This document shows positions 1 through 21,337 of a stretch of DNA of 64,000 bases, piece after piece. The translations under genes and the position numbers were made by a program. Positions within the stretch are counted from its first letter, which is position 1. Each line of letters opens with the position of its first letter. Below the pieces are notes generated by a model. The model was not told where the DNA came from, did no database searches, and saw only the letters and a program-made list of their open reading frames with translations. The DNA is taken from the NCBI RefSeq assembly GCF_024868665.1, contig NC_079895.1, forward strand, positions 8,687,069 through 8,751,068, written 5' to 3'. Origin of the DNA: Triplophysa rosa (Eukaryota > Chordata > Actinopteri > Cypriniformes > Nemacheilidae).

Positions 1-104
1 TGTAAAGCATGAATTAATTACTTGATATAAATGCATTGTTAACCAGATATTATTAAGTAAGTCACGCCGTAATACACCTAATCCAGTCACTCTTTTTCTC
101 CACA

Positions 105-388
105 GCAGCGCAACAACTGCTTGTGGGAGAGCATGACAGCATTAGAAACAGTAAGCGGGACTTAGCCAAGAGTCAGTTTAACACCACCTCCAAAGATGTA
201 TATATCTTTTAGTAATCTATAATAATTCAATATTTGTAAACATTATTTTAATTTCTGGCTGGGATGCTAGTGATAAAAATCAAGCTGAACCCAACTAATT
301 TTCTTTATATATAGGAACTGTTTAAAGAGCATCCCCATCCCCAGAGCCTACAGAGAAGCTTTAAGTGCCAAGTAAAGAGACCGTTTAA
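105..388 (+). pseudogene. Possible pair of plus-strand coding exons of an unrecognised gene
   Basis: A pyrimidine-rich acceptor (TTTTTCTCCACAG, ending at about 104) is followed by an open stretch QRNNCLWESMTALET and a donor GTAAGC after 149. A second acceptor (TTTATATATAG, ending near 315) opens ELFKEHPHPQSLQRSFKC... in the same phase and reaches a stop near 390. Splice signals and phase agree, but I recognise no protein family. It lies inside a kdm6a intron on the opposite strand, so it would be a nested gene, a transposon exon or chance. Confidence 0.25.
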
Positions 389-760
389 ACTCTGAATACA
401 CAGTCTTAATATGTTCTTATGATGATTTTATTGTGTATTAACACATACACAATAATTCGTTCATTCTTGTTGTGAACGGATTGGAAATGATTCGGCGCTG
501 TCTCAAGTAATCATCAGATAAATGCGTTTTCTGAACTCCTCCACGGTTAGTTTTGTATTAAACGTCTCAAATATCAAATCGTTCATCCTCAGGCTAAAAA
601 AATCCATCACAGCAAACAGCGAATCGTAGTAATGTGCTCACGTTGTGTCTGTAAACTTGTCAATGATGAGCTGAGCTGTGACCGACGCGACGACAGCGAG
701 AAACATCAGTCACCCAGCCGCGCACGGCGAGCAGCTCCGGACTCTTTCCTTCTCACACAC

Positions 761-1839
761 TAGGGCTGAAACGATTACTCGAGTAACTCGAGTAATTCGA
801 ATACAAAAAATCATCGAGGCAATTTTTGTTGCCTCAAAGCCTCGTTTAATCCATTTAACTACAGTACACACGGAGCACTGCGTTTCCCCCACGGACCGTT
901 ATTACTGACGCACAGCCCGCTAAACTCTATTCATGTTACAGGGCTCTCAAGTCTCACGCATTCACCGTGAGACACACACATTTTAGTCAATTCACACGCT
1001 CACACGTGTTTCTCATGCTGATAAATAAGTGATAGCTTATTGAAATGGTGAACTGCTATTTTACTTAGTTTTAGTCTAGTTTGCAAGTGAAACTTGTTTT
1101 CTGGCTGCATTGAGTCCATCAAAGATGCCGAATCATGTTATTTACACATGTCATCTTGCTGTTCTGCGTGTTTGAGTGAATGAACTGCACAGTTTAACGT
1201 GCTACACGCGTGATGCTCATGAATTTGTCCGCATCTGCGCTTTATGAGGACATGAACACATGAACTTCACCCCCAAGAGTTGCTCTGAGAGTTTATTTCA
1301 GAACATTTTACTGAGTGAAGCTGACACACTAAAAAATAAGCGTCTTCCGACGACCTGCCAAAACAAAAGTCTGGTTAACTCAGTATTTTTATGTGGACAA
1401 TTATATTACTATTTAATAGTAAAAAAAGAAACTAAAATGAATTTAGATAAACTAAATGCATCATGTATAAGCTGAAGTTAGTTGTTTACCTTTCAAATTA
1501 TTCTTTCTATTTTTATTAATGTTTCATATTTATACATTTGTATTAGGCCTATATTGCATTTTGAATGTAATATGGCAATGGAATGTACTAAATGGGTTTA
1601 GTTTTCACAGATATTAATATATGCAATTTCAGCAATAAATATGTTAATGTTTCTAAAAAGGAAACAAATTAGTTGTTCATTTTAAGAGACCCGCCTTATT
1701 TGCTCTTTTATATTTATATTTAGTATATTTAAAGTGCTCTTTAATAAAGAAAAAGTACGTATTTATCCAAATACCCGATTAATCGATGGAAAATCAGCAG
1801 AATTCTCTATTACTAAAATAATCGATAGCTGCAGCCCTA
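761..1839. mobile_element. Non-autonomous hAT element, 1.08 kb
   Basis: The ends are TAGGGCTGAAACGATTA and, inverted, TAGGGCTGCAGCTATCGATTA. The exact 8-bp direct repeat TCACACAC flanks it (753-760 and 1840-1847), the size made by hAT transposases. No transposase frame is visible inside; the middle is AT-rich. Confidence 0.9.
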
Positions 1840-2058
1840 TCACACACATAGGCCTCACAATGTACTTGTCTTTTCACATGAGATATAACAACTAGAAAAA
1901 AATTTAACTAACTGGGCCGACTCAATCTTGCAACTCAAATATGTTTTGCCGCCTGCAGAATACAATAATTTCCCAGGCTAAGACACAAAACAGCAAAGAT
2001 AACGAAATGTGTTGCATGTATTGTATGCATGTGAAGCTAATGCAGGAAACTAAAGTGC

Positions 2059-2640
2059 TGGGCAACGATTAAAATTTGTAATCACATTAATCGCATGACT
2101 TTTTGTTAAGCGAAAAATTCAATAATGAATTCAAAAGTAGTGTTTTGTTCACTTTTATTTTAAAAGTACTGCTACATGAACAAAAGCGCAATAAGATTTG
2201 GTTTGCAAACACTTTAAACAAATAATGTGCTTTTTTACAACAAAATATTGTATATTATTATATTATATATATTATATATTATTATTATATTATTGTATAT
2301 TATTAATTATATTGTAAATCTCAACTTAAACATAAGCGTAATCATATAAAAACCAAAGCTATCTGCCGCTGCCAGGGCATTAACGTTCTGTCTAGTTTGA
2401 TATAGAAAAACAAGTTGTAATGATTATTGATTTTATTGCTTATACATAAACTCTCTTTCAACACAAAGTGTAAAGTGTACTGTATTTAAAGTGTATTTAA
2501 AGCACATCTTTAACAACTAAATTATTGTATGCTACTTTTTTCTTTATCTTAACAATTCATTTTTCAAATTCAAAATTACATGGACTCTTGCTAATATGGG
2601 AATTTCGACGTAATTTTGTGTTTATTTGTCCGTTTCAGAG
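2059..2640. mobile_element. Fragment of a second hAT-like element with AT-rich interior
   Basis: GGGCAACGATTAAAATTTG...ATTAATCGCATGA resembles one end of common fish hAT-type repeats. No matching right end was found. An AT-rich run (TATTA/ATAT) occupies about 2245-2318. It holds no gene. Confidence 0.4.
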
Positions 2641-2772
2641 CAAGATGATGTGAAATAGAACTCACATCTTTTTAGTAGTTTACGCTCTGACTCTGAAACG
2701 GTTCCAATACCCATGTCCCACGTATCAATACCAGCTGCGCGTTCCCGCTCACTCTCTTTTTTCCGACAGTGA

Positions 2773-3404
2773 AGGTCAGTTTATGGTTCTGCGTAGGACC
2801 TACGCCGTAACATACGGCGTAGCCTACGTACGTAGACGACGCCGTCGTGAACATTTATGGTTCTGCGTTGAGAGTATGCGTCATACTGCAATTACACCGC
2901 CGAAACGCTAGTTGGCTCTTTGTGTTTTCAAGGGTTTGCTCTTCTTCGCCGATGTTTTGTGTGTGTGTATGCTAGTGTTTGCAAACGACAATGGAAGCCA
3001 AACCGACGTTAGAGGAAATCTCTCACCAAGAATTCGCCGCCATCTGACAGTCTTTATAGTACGCCGAAGAGGAATCATACAGATGCGTGTATTTCCGAAC
3101 CTCTTCAATCAGACGCTCAGTAACTTGGTCGATGTCGATGCTCACCATGTTGTTCTTTTGTGGACTCTGAACTTGCCGGAAGAAGACACCAGAGAAGAAG
3201 ATGCCGGAAATGCGTAGAAGGAAGTACGATGCTGCCAAACCGACCAATCACAGCGCTTGCGGTCCGCGTAGGGTCCGCGTTGAGTTGATGCGTTGTTACA
3301 TTTTTGGAGAGGTGCGCGTCAGGCTACGGCGTAGGGTACGCGGCTCTGTGTAGGCTACGCCGTAGGTTACGGCGTAGGTCCTACGCAGAACCATAAACTG
3401 ACCT
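2773..3404 (-). mobile_element. PIF/Harbinger-type element with MADF-domain gene remnant
   Basis: Terminal inverted repeats start AGGTCAGTTTATGGTTCTGC and are built from repeated CTACGCCGTA/TACGGCGTAG blocks. A 3-bp TGA is duplicated (2770-2772 and 3405-3407), the length expected for PIF/Harbinger. On the minus strand, from about 3151 to 2990, there is a frame beginning MVSIDIDQVTERLIEEV and containing THLYDSSSAYYKDCQ, which looks like the start of a MADF (Myb/SANT-like) DNA-binding domain, the second protein of Harbinger elements. It is truncated and no DDE transposase is present. Confidence 0.75.
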
Positions 3405-3839
3405 TGAGTTGACACACACTGCACGTGAACGCAGTGCCAACAGAGCTCCGCCTCCTCTCACAGACTTGACTCGTTTGGGGCAGTTAAAAAGTGTTAATGT
3501 TAGAAAAGATGGCCAGTGCAGAGTCTCAGTAACACATCTGGCGCTTGGTGCACGCTCGTTTACGCTTCCCATGTTTACCATCGCGCTCTATGTATGTGCG
3601 CTGATCAATAATTTCATCCTGTAGTGCGCCCAAACTTTTGATTTAAAAGACGCTGGCGCATCTCTAATTTGTTGTTGGTCTGCCATTATGCTCGTATTTC
3701 TTCTCCGCTGTGAATTACAATTTCCGTTCATCTGACCATCCGTAATCTGGGAGCGTCACCACAAGAAATATGTGGGTACTGCCGTTCTGGTAAGCACAGT
3801 GTAGGTATGAATTTAGATCTTTTGTATTTGAAAAAAAAT

Positions 3840-3937
3840 CGATACTTTGTGCCAGAGTATCGATAACGTCTCGCGGGCTGAAATGTCGCGATAAATCGCC
3901 ATATCGATTTTTTTCCCCACCCCTACAGTATAGTGCG
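3840..3937. mobile_element. Right end of a hAT-like repeat
   Basis: TATCGATAACGTCTCGCGG...TCGATTTTTTTCCCCACCCCTA has the terminal form of fish hAT elements of the TAGGGGTGGG type. The partner end was not found. The stretch 3405-3840 shows nothing recognisable. Confidence 0.45.
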
Positions 3938-4284
3938 CTAGCTCTTAAAGGGGCAGCAGCATAATAAAGATCTCGGTTTATAATGTTCACCAAACAACAA
4001 AGGATGGGCCCAAAAAACTCTATTAAATATATTAAAGGAATTGTGTACAAACATTATTATTAAACATGATTAAAACTCTTATACGAGTTGTTCACAACAA
4101 ATAAAGGAAGAAAGTACCTTTAAGAATGTGCTTTAAATATGGTAGTGTTGAAAGAGAGTTTACATAAATAATTTTTTATTTAATAATTGTTATTGTTTAA
4201 TCGTTATTTTTATTTTATTAATTTCTAATTGATTTATTAATGTATTTAAGTTTTAGTTATTCTTTTTTCTTACCTCACCCCATG

Positions 4285-4377
4285 ACTCTGGTGCAACCAA
4301 ATTAAGGGCTGGTGCCACCAACTGAATAACTTGGTAGCACCAGTGCCACCTCTCTCAAATGTTAGTCTAGAGCCCTG
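4285..4377. mobile_element. Fragment of a hAT-like repeat ending in AGAGCCCTG
   Basis: GTGCCACCAACT...GGTAGCACCAGTGCCACC followed by TTAGTCTAGAGCCCTGCA resembles the terminal part of a common fish repeat. The other end is missing. Region 4378-5167 has no recognised feature. Confidence 0.3.
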
Positions 4378-5167
4378 CATAAGCATCAAAACATTTTATC
4401 AGCATCCTTCAATGCAAGCCAAGTTAATGCAAAGATTCCTGCTGCGTAAGCGTGTCAAGCACATCTACAGAGCATGTGTACAAAACCAATACGGTATGCC
4501 TACCTTCTCTGTCCAGAATGGGCATCTGAGGGGGTGCGCTGCACTGCCCTAAGACAAGGAAAGAGGGGACCTCCAGTAGTAAATATCAAAACATACCATC
4601 CATACATGTATTTGCCAAATCAATACCATTTTCCTATGTACTCTTATGCTATACATTAATATATCCACACATTATGTCCTTAAAATGCTAATGGGGGTAA
4701 AATAAACTGAAAACTTTGTGGTCTCTTTATGATTTATGAATATGAGGTGACCATATTGTGTGCACAACTTAACTAACAGATCTAAAACGTTAAAAAATAC
4801 AATCTTTAAAACAAGCACCCAGCCAGCTAGAGACAATACTTTCATAGCTGCTATCATAGACATTTGACTGAATTTGTAACGCAGTATTTGAAGAGCATTA
4901 CTGCAAATAACTGCATTCAACAAAACCAGAAGGGTCTCAAATCTACTTTCCCATAAACCTATTTAAAGAATGTCTACTCTCTCTACAAATCTAAATTTTC
5001 TGCATGCATATTAGATTTGTATAGCAACTGGTAACGGACAAAAGTATTTCAACAGGGTATATACAGAAATCAAAAATTTAATACTTTTTAATACCTATTT
5101 TAAGACTCTCCATACATTTTAAGACCTCATCGCCACTTCAAGTTTTAATCGGTTACATTGGCAACAC

Positions 5168-5532
5168 TTTAAAGGGCTAGTTCACCCAAAAATGAAAATT
5201 CTGTCATCATTTACTCACCCTCAGGTTGTTACAAACCTGTATACATTTCTTTGTTCTGTTAAACACAAAGACAGATATTTGTAAGAATGTTGGCATCTAC
5301 CATCTAAATATTCTTTGTTCTGTTGAACACAAAATTAGATATTTTGAAGAATTTAGGAAAACAAGCAGTTCTGGGGCAACTTTTACTACCATTTAATTTT
5401 TCCTACTATGGCAGTCAATGATGTTCCAGAACTGAAAATTGGTAACATTCTTGCGAATAACTTTCTCCGTCTTCATCAGAACAAAGTAATTTGATGACAG
5501 AATTTTCATTTTTGGGTGAACCATCACTTTAA
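5168..5532. mobile_element. Angel-like foldback element
   Basis: It begins TTTAAAGGGCTAGTTCACCC AAAAATG and ends CATTTTTGGGTGAACC...CTTTAA, so the two arms are inverted copies. The arms contain CTGTCATCATTTACTCACCC and its complement. This TTAA-ended palindromic family is very abundant in cyprinid genomes. Confidence 0.85.
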
Positions 5533-6708
5533 CGTACGTTTACTGTATACTGATTGTCTTCGTTTGTGATGACTCATTATTGCAACATAATTCAGAAGAC
5601 AATTCAGAAGCCCCAGACAATTAATTGAGTGACTAACCCAATGCAAGGTTTATTAGAAAGAGAAACAAGGCTACGCTAATCGCCTTCCGACACAAAGAGC
5701 AGTACGCCTCAAGGTTATCCCCAGAGACGGCCCTTAGCCATGGTTCTAACTCTTTATCCTACAACCACTTGCAAAAAAACTTGCATTTCCCCATTAGTCA
5801 ACGATGTTGTTTAACAACCGGGTGTAAATGGACATCCCCTTCGCCTCATCGATGATTAAATTCAGGCAAACTTTAGCATATGACCGCTTAGGACAAATAT
5901 AAAAAGATGATACAAAATGTAATACCTTGGGAAATGGCATTTAAGATTTTTTAATACTTTTTAAGGGCCTTAATATTCTCTAAATTTATTTATCAACTTT
6001 AAATACTTTTTAAGACCCCGCGGACACCCTGTTTAAACTATGCAAATGAGAACCTGAAGTGATTCTTGTTCACAAATGCAACCCAACGCTATTGAGTGAT
6101 TGCTGACATATAAAGAACCAAACTCTACCGAGGCCTTTTGTGTGGAGCAGACATATCGTATACCACTCTGAAGCCCACTGAGTGTGAAACACACTATTAT
6201 GAACCCCACACAAGCTTGGAGTATGCATAGTACACCAGTGTTTACCAATAGCCCTATCAGCAAGGCTTTGTTGGGAATAACTGTAGTACACTACATACAG
6301 TATTGAGCACAGACGTAAATATAAAGCCCGTTGCATTTTAATAATTGCAAAAGGCTAAGAAACTAAATGAAAATATTTATTCAATAAGCTCTACTACACA
6401 GGCCAGTGCTTCAAATTAAAAACAACACATTGATTGTAAAGCTATAGAAAACCGACAGAAAATGCACATATACATGCAGCTGGCACTGTTGTCTTTAAGA
6501 AAAAAAAATTGTTGACTGAATGTTTGCAAAAAAGCTATCAGGGGAGGGCAGTATTCTGAGAATTAGGAATTGAGGCCACCAAATGGAAATTTAATGAATA
6601 GTGTATAAATGCTGTTATGGATATTTCAACAGTCTGATGGGAATAGAAAATCAATGAAACCTTATGGAGCGCATGAAAACCACAAATGCAGCACACAATA
6701 TGTACTTA

Positions 6709-17414
<10,706 letters not shown>

Positions 17415-18503
17415 AGACAAAAAACTCCAGCGAAATTATTTACGCACCGCAAGCCGAGCACCGTTTGTGTGGATCCAAACGCAAAAGACTATATGGCAAA
17501 TCCTCCAGGGAAAAATATTTCCTCTAAACACCTTCTTTTCACATTGTCCTCGACATTAACAAGTCACAGTTAGCTGGTACACTAAAATGCATGCAAAACA
17601 AGCAATGTTGGGTTATACGGTAAATTGTTATTTAGTAATATCTGAAACTTCCCCCTAGTCGCCGCCTCAAACTTGTTATAATTGTGTCACTCAAGCGAAC
17701 CCACGCCGCCGCCGTCGGAACGCCTCCTCTGTGATTTTGGCCAATGGCTGTTTTCGATGATGACCACGTGATTAGCCTGGTCTTGGGATCTTTTTTTCCT
17801 ATAAACTTTCAAGGGGAGGGTAAATAACAAACCCTTCAACTTTACGCCAGACCTTCGCCTGCTGCAATTGGCTCACCTGGATTTATTATGATTACGTAAC
17901 ACTAACACGAAACGCATTATTGGACGCAGCATCTGTCTGTTAAATAACACAGGGTATAGGGATGTAGTGCACACAGTCTTCTGTAGTGCATCTTCTCATT
18001 CTTTATGATTTTATAGTGAAATATGTGCCAGTGTGACTGAAGCTAGTACAAATCCCCTTAAAATTGCACACTATTGCACAAATTTTTGCTTTAGATTTTC
18101 AGCCATTGCAACCAATCTTTCTTTCTTTTTATTACATCCCGCCCAAGTCATGGTGATAATAAAGTAATTAATACTTTTGACTTGCATCCCATCCGAAATA
18201 TTAAACAGAAATTATTTACAGAATAAAAGGACTAAGAATTAAGTGAAGGATTAAATGACTCATGCACGTAATTCGTATTGATGGCAATACCCATTGGTCA
18301 CTTTTTGTAAATGAAAGTGTGTGATATTGTAGGGCAGCATTTTTTTTTAATTATTACGTTACAAATTATTTTAAGGAAGTCTTTTGAATAGCTGTTTTAC
18401 GCAGAGCTACAGGTCTATGACGTGTGATCGCACGTAAATTGCGCAGGGTTTTACGTAAAGCTACAGCGGTCGCGACGCAAGCATTGGAACACTGCCTCAT
18501 AAA
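17415..18503. promoter_or_regulatory. Divergent promoter interval between kdm6a and fundc1
   Basis: About 1.1 kb separates the two opposed start codons. The part next to kdm6a is CpG-rich (GCCGCCGCCGTCGG near 17706) and holds CCAAT boxes (GGCCAATGG at 17739, ATTGG near 17868 and 17919) and a CACGTG at 17765. The part next to fundc1 has a CRE-like TGACGTGTGATCGCACGT near 18418 and CpG-rich sequence from about 18455. No repeat was recognised here. Transcription start sites cannot be placed from the sequence. Confidence 0.5.
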
Positions 18504-19943
18504 ATGGAGGATCGTGGAGAAGGTAAATAAATCGGCCAACCAAACGTTTTAACGAATAGTCTTGATTGACTATGTGTGCATTAAATCCTGTGTGTTATAT
18601 GTAATGATATTCCATGCGTTTCCAATTTAGCATATCTTTGCTATTAGATTATTGTGATACCGGGATCTCTGACTGTAAAGTTACAGATATAATATAGCGA
18701 ACAATTCCACCACTATTACTTCTTATTCGTGTCTTGCTTGCCAAATGCATGTGCTTCGGTAGATTTGAAACAAACCCTGTCCATCCTCTCACGTGATGTA
18801 TTTTGTAATAATAAAGCAAAAATCGAATATATGTGCTGTATGTCACAAGTGTGTTGCTGTTTAGCTTTAAATCACTACACTATATTGCAATGCAAAGATT
18901 TAAAGGAAAGAACATAAATAATAAAATATGAAATTGTGAACTATTCTAATTGATTCTTTTACAAATATAGTTTCTTATGTATTCGTGTTTTGTGATCTCT
19001 GTGTGTCCCTGTTGTTTATATAAAAGAACACTTCGTTTACAATGAGTAACTTTTCACTTCACATGTAGAAGCAGAGAGTGAAGATGAATTGTATGAGGTT
19101 GTTAACATCACAGATTATGCCAGGAGGCATCAGTGGTGGAGTCGTGTTTTTGGGACTAGTACAGGACCCATTGCTGAAAAGTACTCTGTGGCTTCACAGA
19201 TCATGATGGGTGGGGTGACAGGATGGTAAGTGATGGTACAGATGTAAGATCTCATGTTATTTCACATGCACAGTATAGTTAGATGATAATATTTGTAAAT
19301 ATGCTCAGATGTCAGATTAGTTTTAAAGTGTAATGTATGAGGTAAAGAAATAAATGCACACATTAACATGTCCACTCAAACGGCCTGTCCTGTAGGTGTG
19401 CTGGTTATCTCTTTCAGAGGGTTGGAAAAATTGTGGCAACTGCTGTTGGAGGAGGATTTCTTTTGTTACAAGTATGGATTATTAAACTGCACTGTATAGC
19501 ATGTCTATTGTTAAGCATCCATTATGCTTCAATTTAATCTTAACCCTGAAAAATAATATTTTGTTTCAGATTGCCAACCACAGTGGCTATGTGCAGGTGG
19601 ACTGGAGGAAAGTGGAAAAGGATGTCAATAAAGCTAAAAAGCATTTGAAAAAAAAGGCAAACAAAGCATCTCCTGAGCTCAGTTCCTTTGTTGAAGAGGT
19701 AGGTATTGCTTAATGGTATCTTCATGTTGACTTTGTGCTTTGTCTGCTTTAGTTCAGGTGTTTCTAGTCTACTATCATGATCATGACACAAGCACACTCT
19801 GTTTACTGTGTAATTGCAAGTTCTGGTATTGAATTGTAATGTTTACCAACCTTATTGTTATGTAGTCTACAGAATTTGTGAAGAGGAATATTGTTATCTC
19901 GAGCGGATTTGTTGGAGGATTTCTGCTGGGTTTGGCATCCTAA
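18504..19943 (+). CDS. fundc1: FUN14 domain-containing protein 1-like, outer mitochondrial membrane mitophagy receptor
   Basis: Known family role: a mitochondrial outer-membrane receptor that binds LC3/GABARAP and promotes hypoxic mitophagy. Five exons: 18504-18522, 19069-19225, 19396-19471, 19570-19698 and 19866-19943. All have GT-AG borders and consistent phases and encode 152 residues (human FUNDC1 has 155). Visible motifs are an acidic N terminus, an LC3-interacting core Y15-E-V-V18, then [28 protein letters not shown], a glycine-rich hydrophobic helix ([11 protein letters not shown]), the basic loop [14 protein letters not shown] and the C-terminal helix ending [12 protein letters not shown]. 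The sequence is closer to FUNDC1 than FUNDC2 (ARRHQWW; no long N-terminal extension). Odd point: the residue before the LIR tyrosine is Leu14, where mammalian FUNDC1 has the ULK1-site Ser17; the serine aligned with Ser13 is kept (Ser10). The gene is head-to-head with kdm6a about 1.1 kb away and head-to-tail with efhc2. A teleost fundc2-like naming remains possible. Confidence 0.94.
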
Positions 19944-20392
19944 ATTAAACCTGGACCTACTGCCACTGGTTTAAATTATATTCTCCCTCATCTCAGTATC
20001 ATGGAGATAAAACACTGAAATTTGATGTGTTATAAAAAGTATGGTGTGCAATGGACATTTGAAAACCATCATTGAACATATTACTGTAAAATGTTGTTCT
20101 TAACTGTACAAAGCTCAAACATCCTAAAAAAGACATCCTGTGCCAATAACTTGTTTATAAAAATGTTGTCATGCTAGGTTTTTCGTGGTTATGTTCAGTT
20201 TTTTGCTTACTATTTATTAATAATACATGAAGTTTGTTGCAAATATAACTTGCATAATGTGTCTTATATTTAGCTTTTGAGTAAATTTCAGTTAATAGAA
20301 TAGAATAATACACTTTCCAAAAACAAGTTTATATATACATTTCTTTTAGTGGTGTATTTTTATTATACAGTGTAATTCACCAATGACATTCA

Positions 20393-20500
20393 TCCATCAT
20401 TCTCTATACATCTTCCCTGTTGGGGTTGCAGGGAGTGTTGGACTCTAACCCAGCTGTCTCGGGCAGAAGCAGTGAACTGCCCTGTACAGGTGGCCAATAC
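20393..20500 (+). repeat. RTE-type LINE 3' end fragment
   Basis: CATCCATCATTCTCTATAC...GTTGGGGTTGCAGGGAGT...AACCCAGCTGTC...CCTGTACAGGTGGCC follows the layout of the 3' UTR of fish RTE/Rex3 LINEs (CCATCCATCTTCT...GGTCGCGGGG...CCCAGCTGTC...GGACAGGTCGCCAG). It is degraded. Confidence 0.55.
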
Positions 20501-20521
20501 CAAAAACATGTTTGTGGAAAT

Positions 20522-20527
20522 AATAAA
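20522..20527 (+). terminator. Candidate polyadenylation signal downstream of fundc1
   Basis: AATAAA lies about 580 nt after the fundc1 stop codon. No earlier perfect signal was noticed. It sits just after the RTE-like fragment, so the true end of the transcript is uncertain. Confidence 0.3.
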
Positions 20528-21215
20528 ATATGTTTCTGGTTACTTTTTCCTGTTATGTTTTTTTTTAAGTGCACCCAATGTCTTTTAGATATCTGTGCCG
20601 TTTAGGCCTACCATAAGAACTTCTGAGATTGCAGATTCCTTAGTCATCCATGAGAAGCGTAAAAGGCTTGTAAGGGTGGGTTTGTATAGCCTAATTTCAA
20701 CCCCTTAGGAAAATTATTCATGGTTTTATTGTAGTAAACCATGTTTTTGATGCGTTGATTATAATTTGTATTAATATAGTTTTACTACGATGGTTAAACT
20801 ATGGTTAATATTCTTAAGTCACTTTACAGTATGTCTAATAATAGAACAGAGTTCACAGAGTAGTGGTGCAGTTTTTATCTGCTGTATGTTTTTTTTTTTT
20901 ATTAGAAATCGATCAAGCTAGCAATGACGCAGGTGTCAAAGCTACTTGACTGATTAGCAGCATTGACAAGGACATCAAATCGATAATAAGACAGCGTTTA
21001 TATGTAATTTAAATCGATCAATGAGATACCGTTTATGTTTAAATTATGACTGTCTGATTTATTCCTGGTTGTCTTAATTTACATTTCATAGTCGTTATCA
21101 ATCATAGGGAGGACCGGATAACGTTATGTTTATGATTGGCCTTGTTGCTGATATAAATGTAAATGATTAACGTATTTTAAAATCAACGTACAGAAACAAA
21201 ACACTTCACGTAGCT

Positions 21216-21227
21216 ATCACGTGATCC
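21216..21227 (+). promoter_or_regulatory. Palindromic E-box upstream of efhc2
   Basis: ATCACGTGAT contains a CACGTG core, just upstream of the X-box. It could bind USF or MiT/TFE-type bHLH-Zip factors. Only the motif supports it. Confidence 0.3.
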
Positions 21228-21234
21228 GCGTTTC

Positions 21235-21247
21235 GTTGCTTAGCAAT
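21235..21247 (+). promoter_or_regulatory. X-box (RFX site) in the efhc2 promoter
   Basis: GTTGCTTAGCAAT is an imperfect palindrome with RFX half-sites (GTTGC / GCAAT) separated by TTA, 91 bp before the efhc2 start codon. RFX and FOXJ1 drive ciliary genes through such X-boxes close to the start, and efhc2 encodes a ciliary doublet protein. Binding is not shown. Confidence 0.55.
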
Positions 21248-21337
21248 CATATTTGCAAACACATTGCTGCCTTGACAACCAGTTGTCCGGTCTGAAGTCC
21301 AGAGTTGAGGAAATTACATTATCGCCTGCAACTAACC

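Noticed and set aside
3715..4050. A 111-codon minus-strand frame
   Set aside because: It crosses a hAT end; no homology, signal or splice context.
17415..17420. Two extra residues at the start of kdm6a
   Set aside because: The codon is TTG; the family begins at MKSCGVS, the ATG at 17414.
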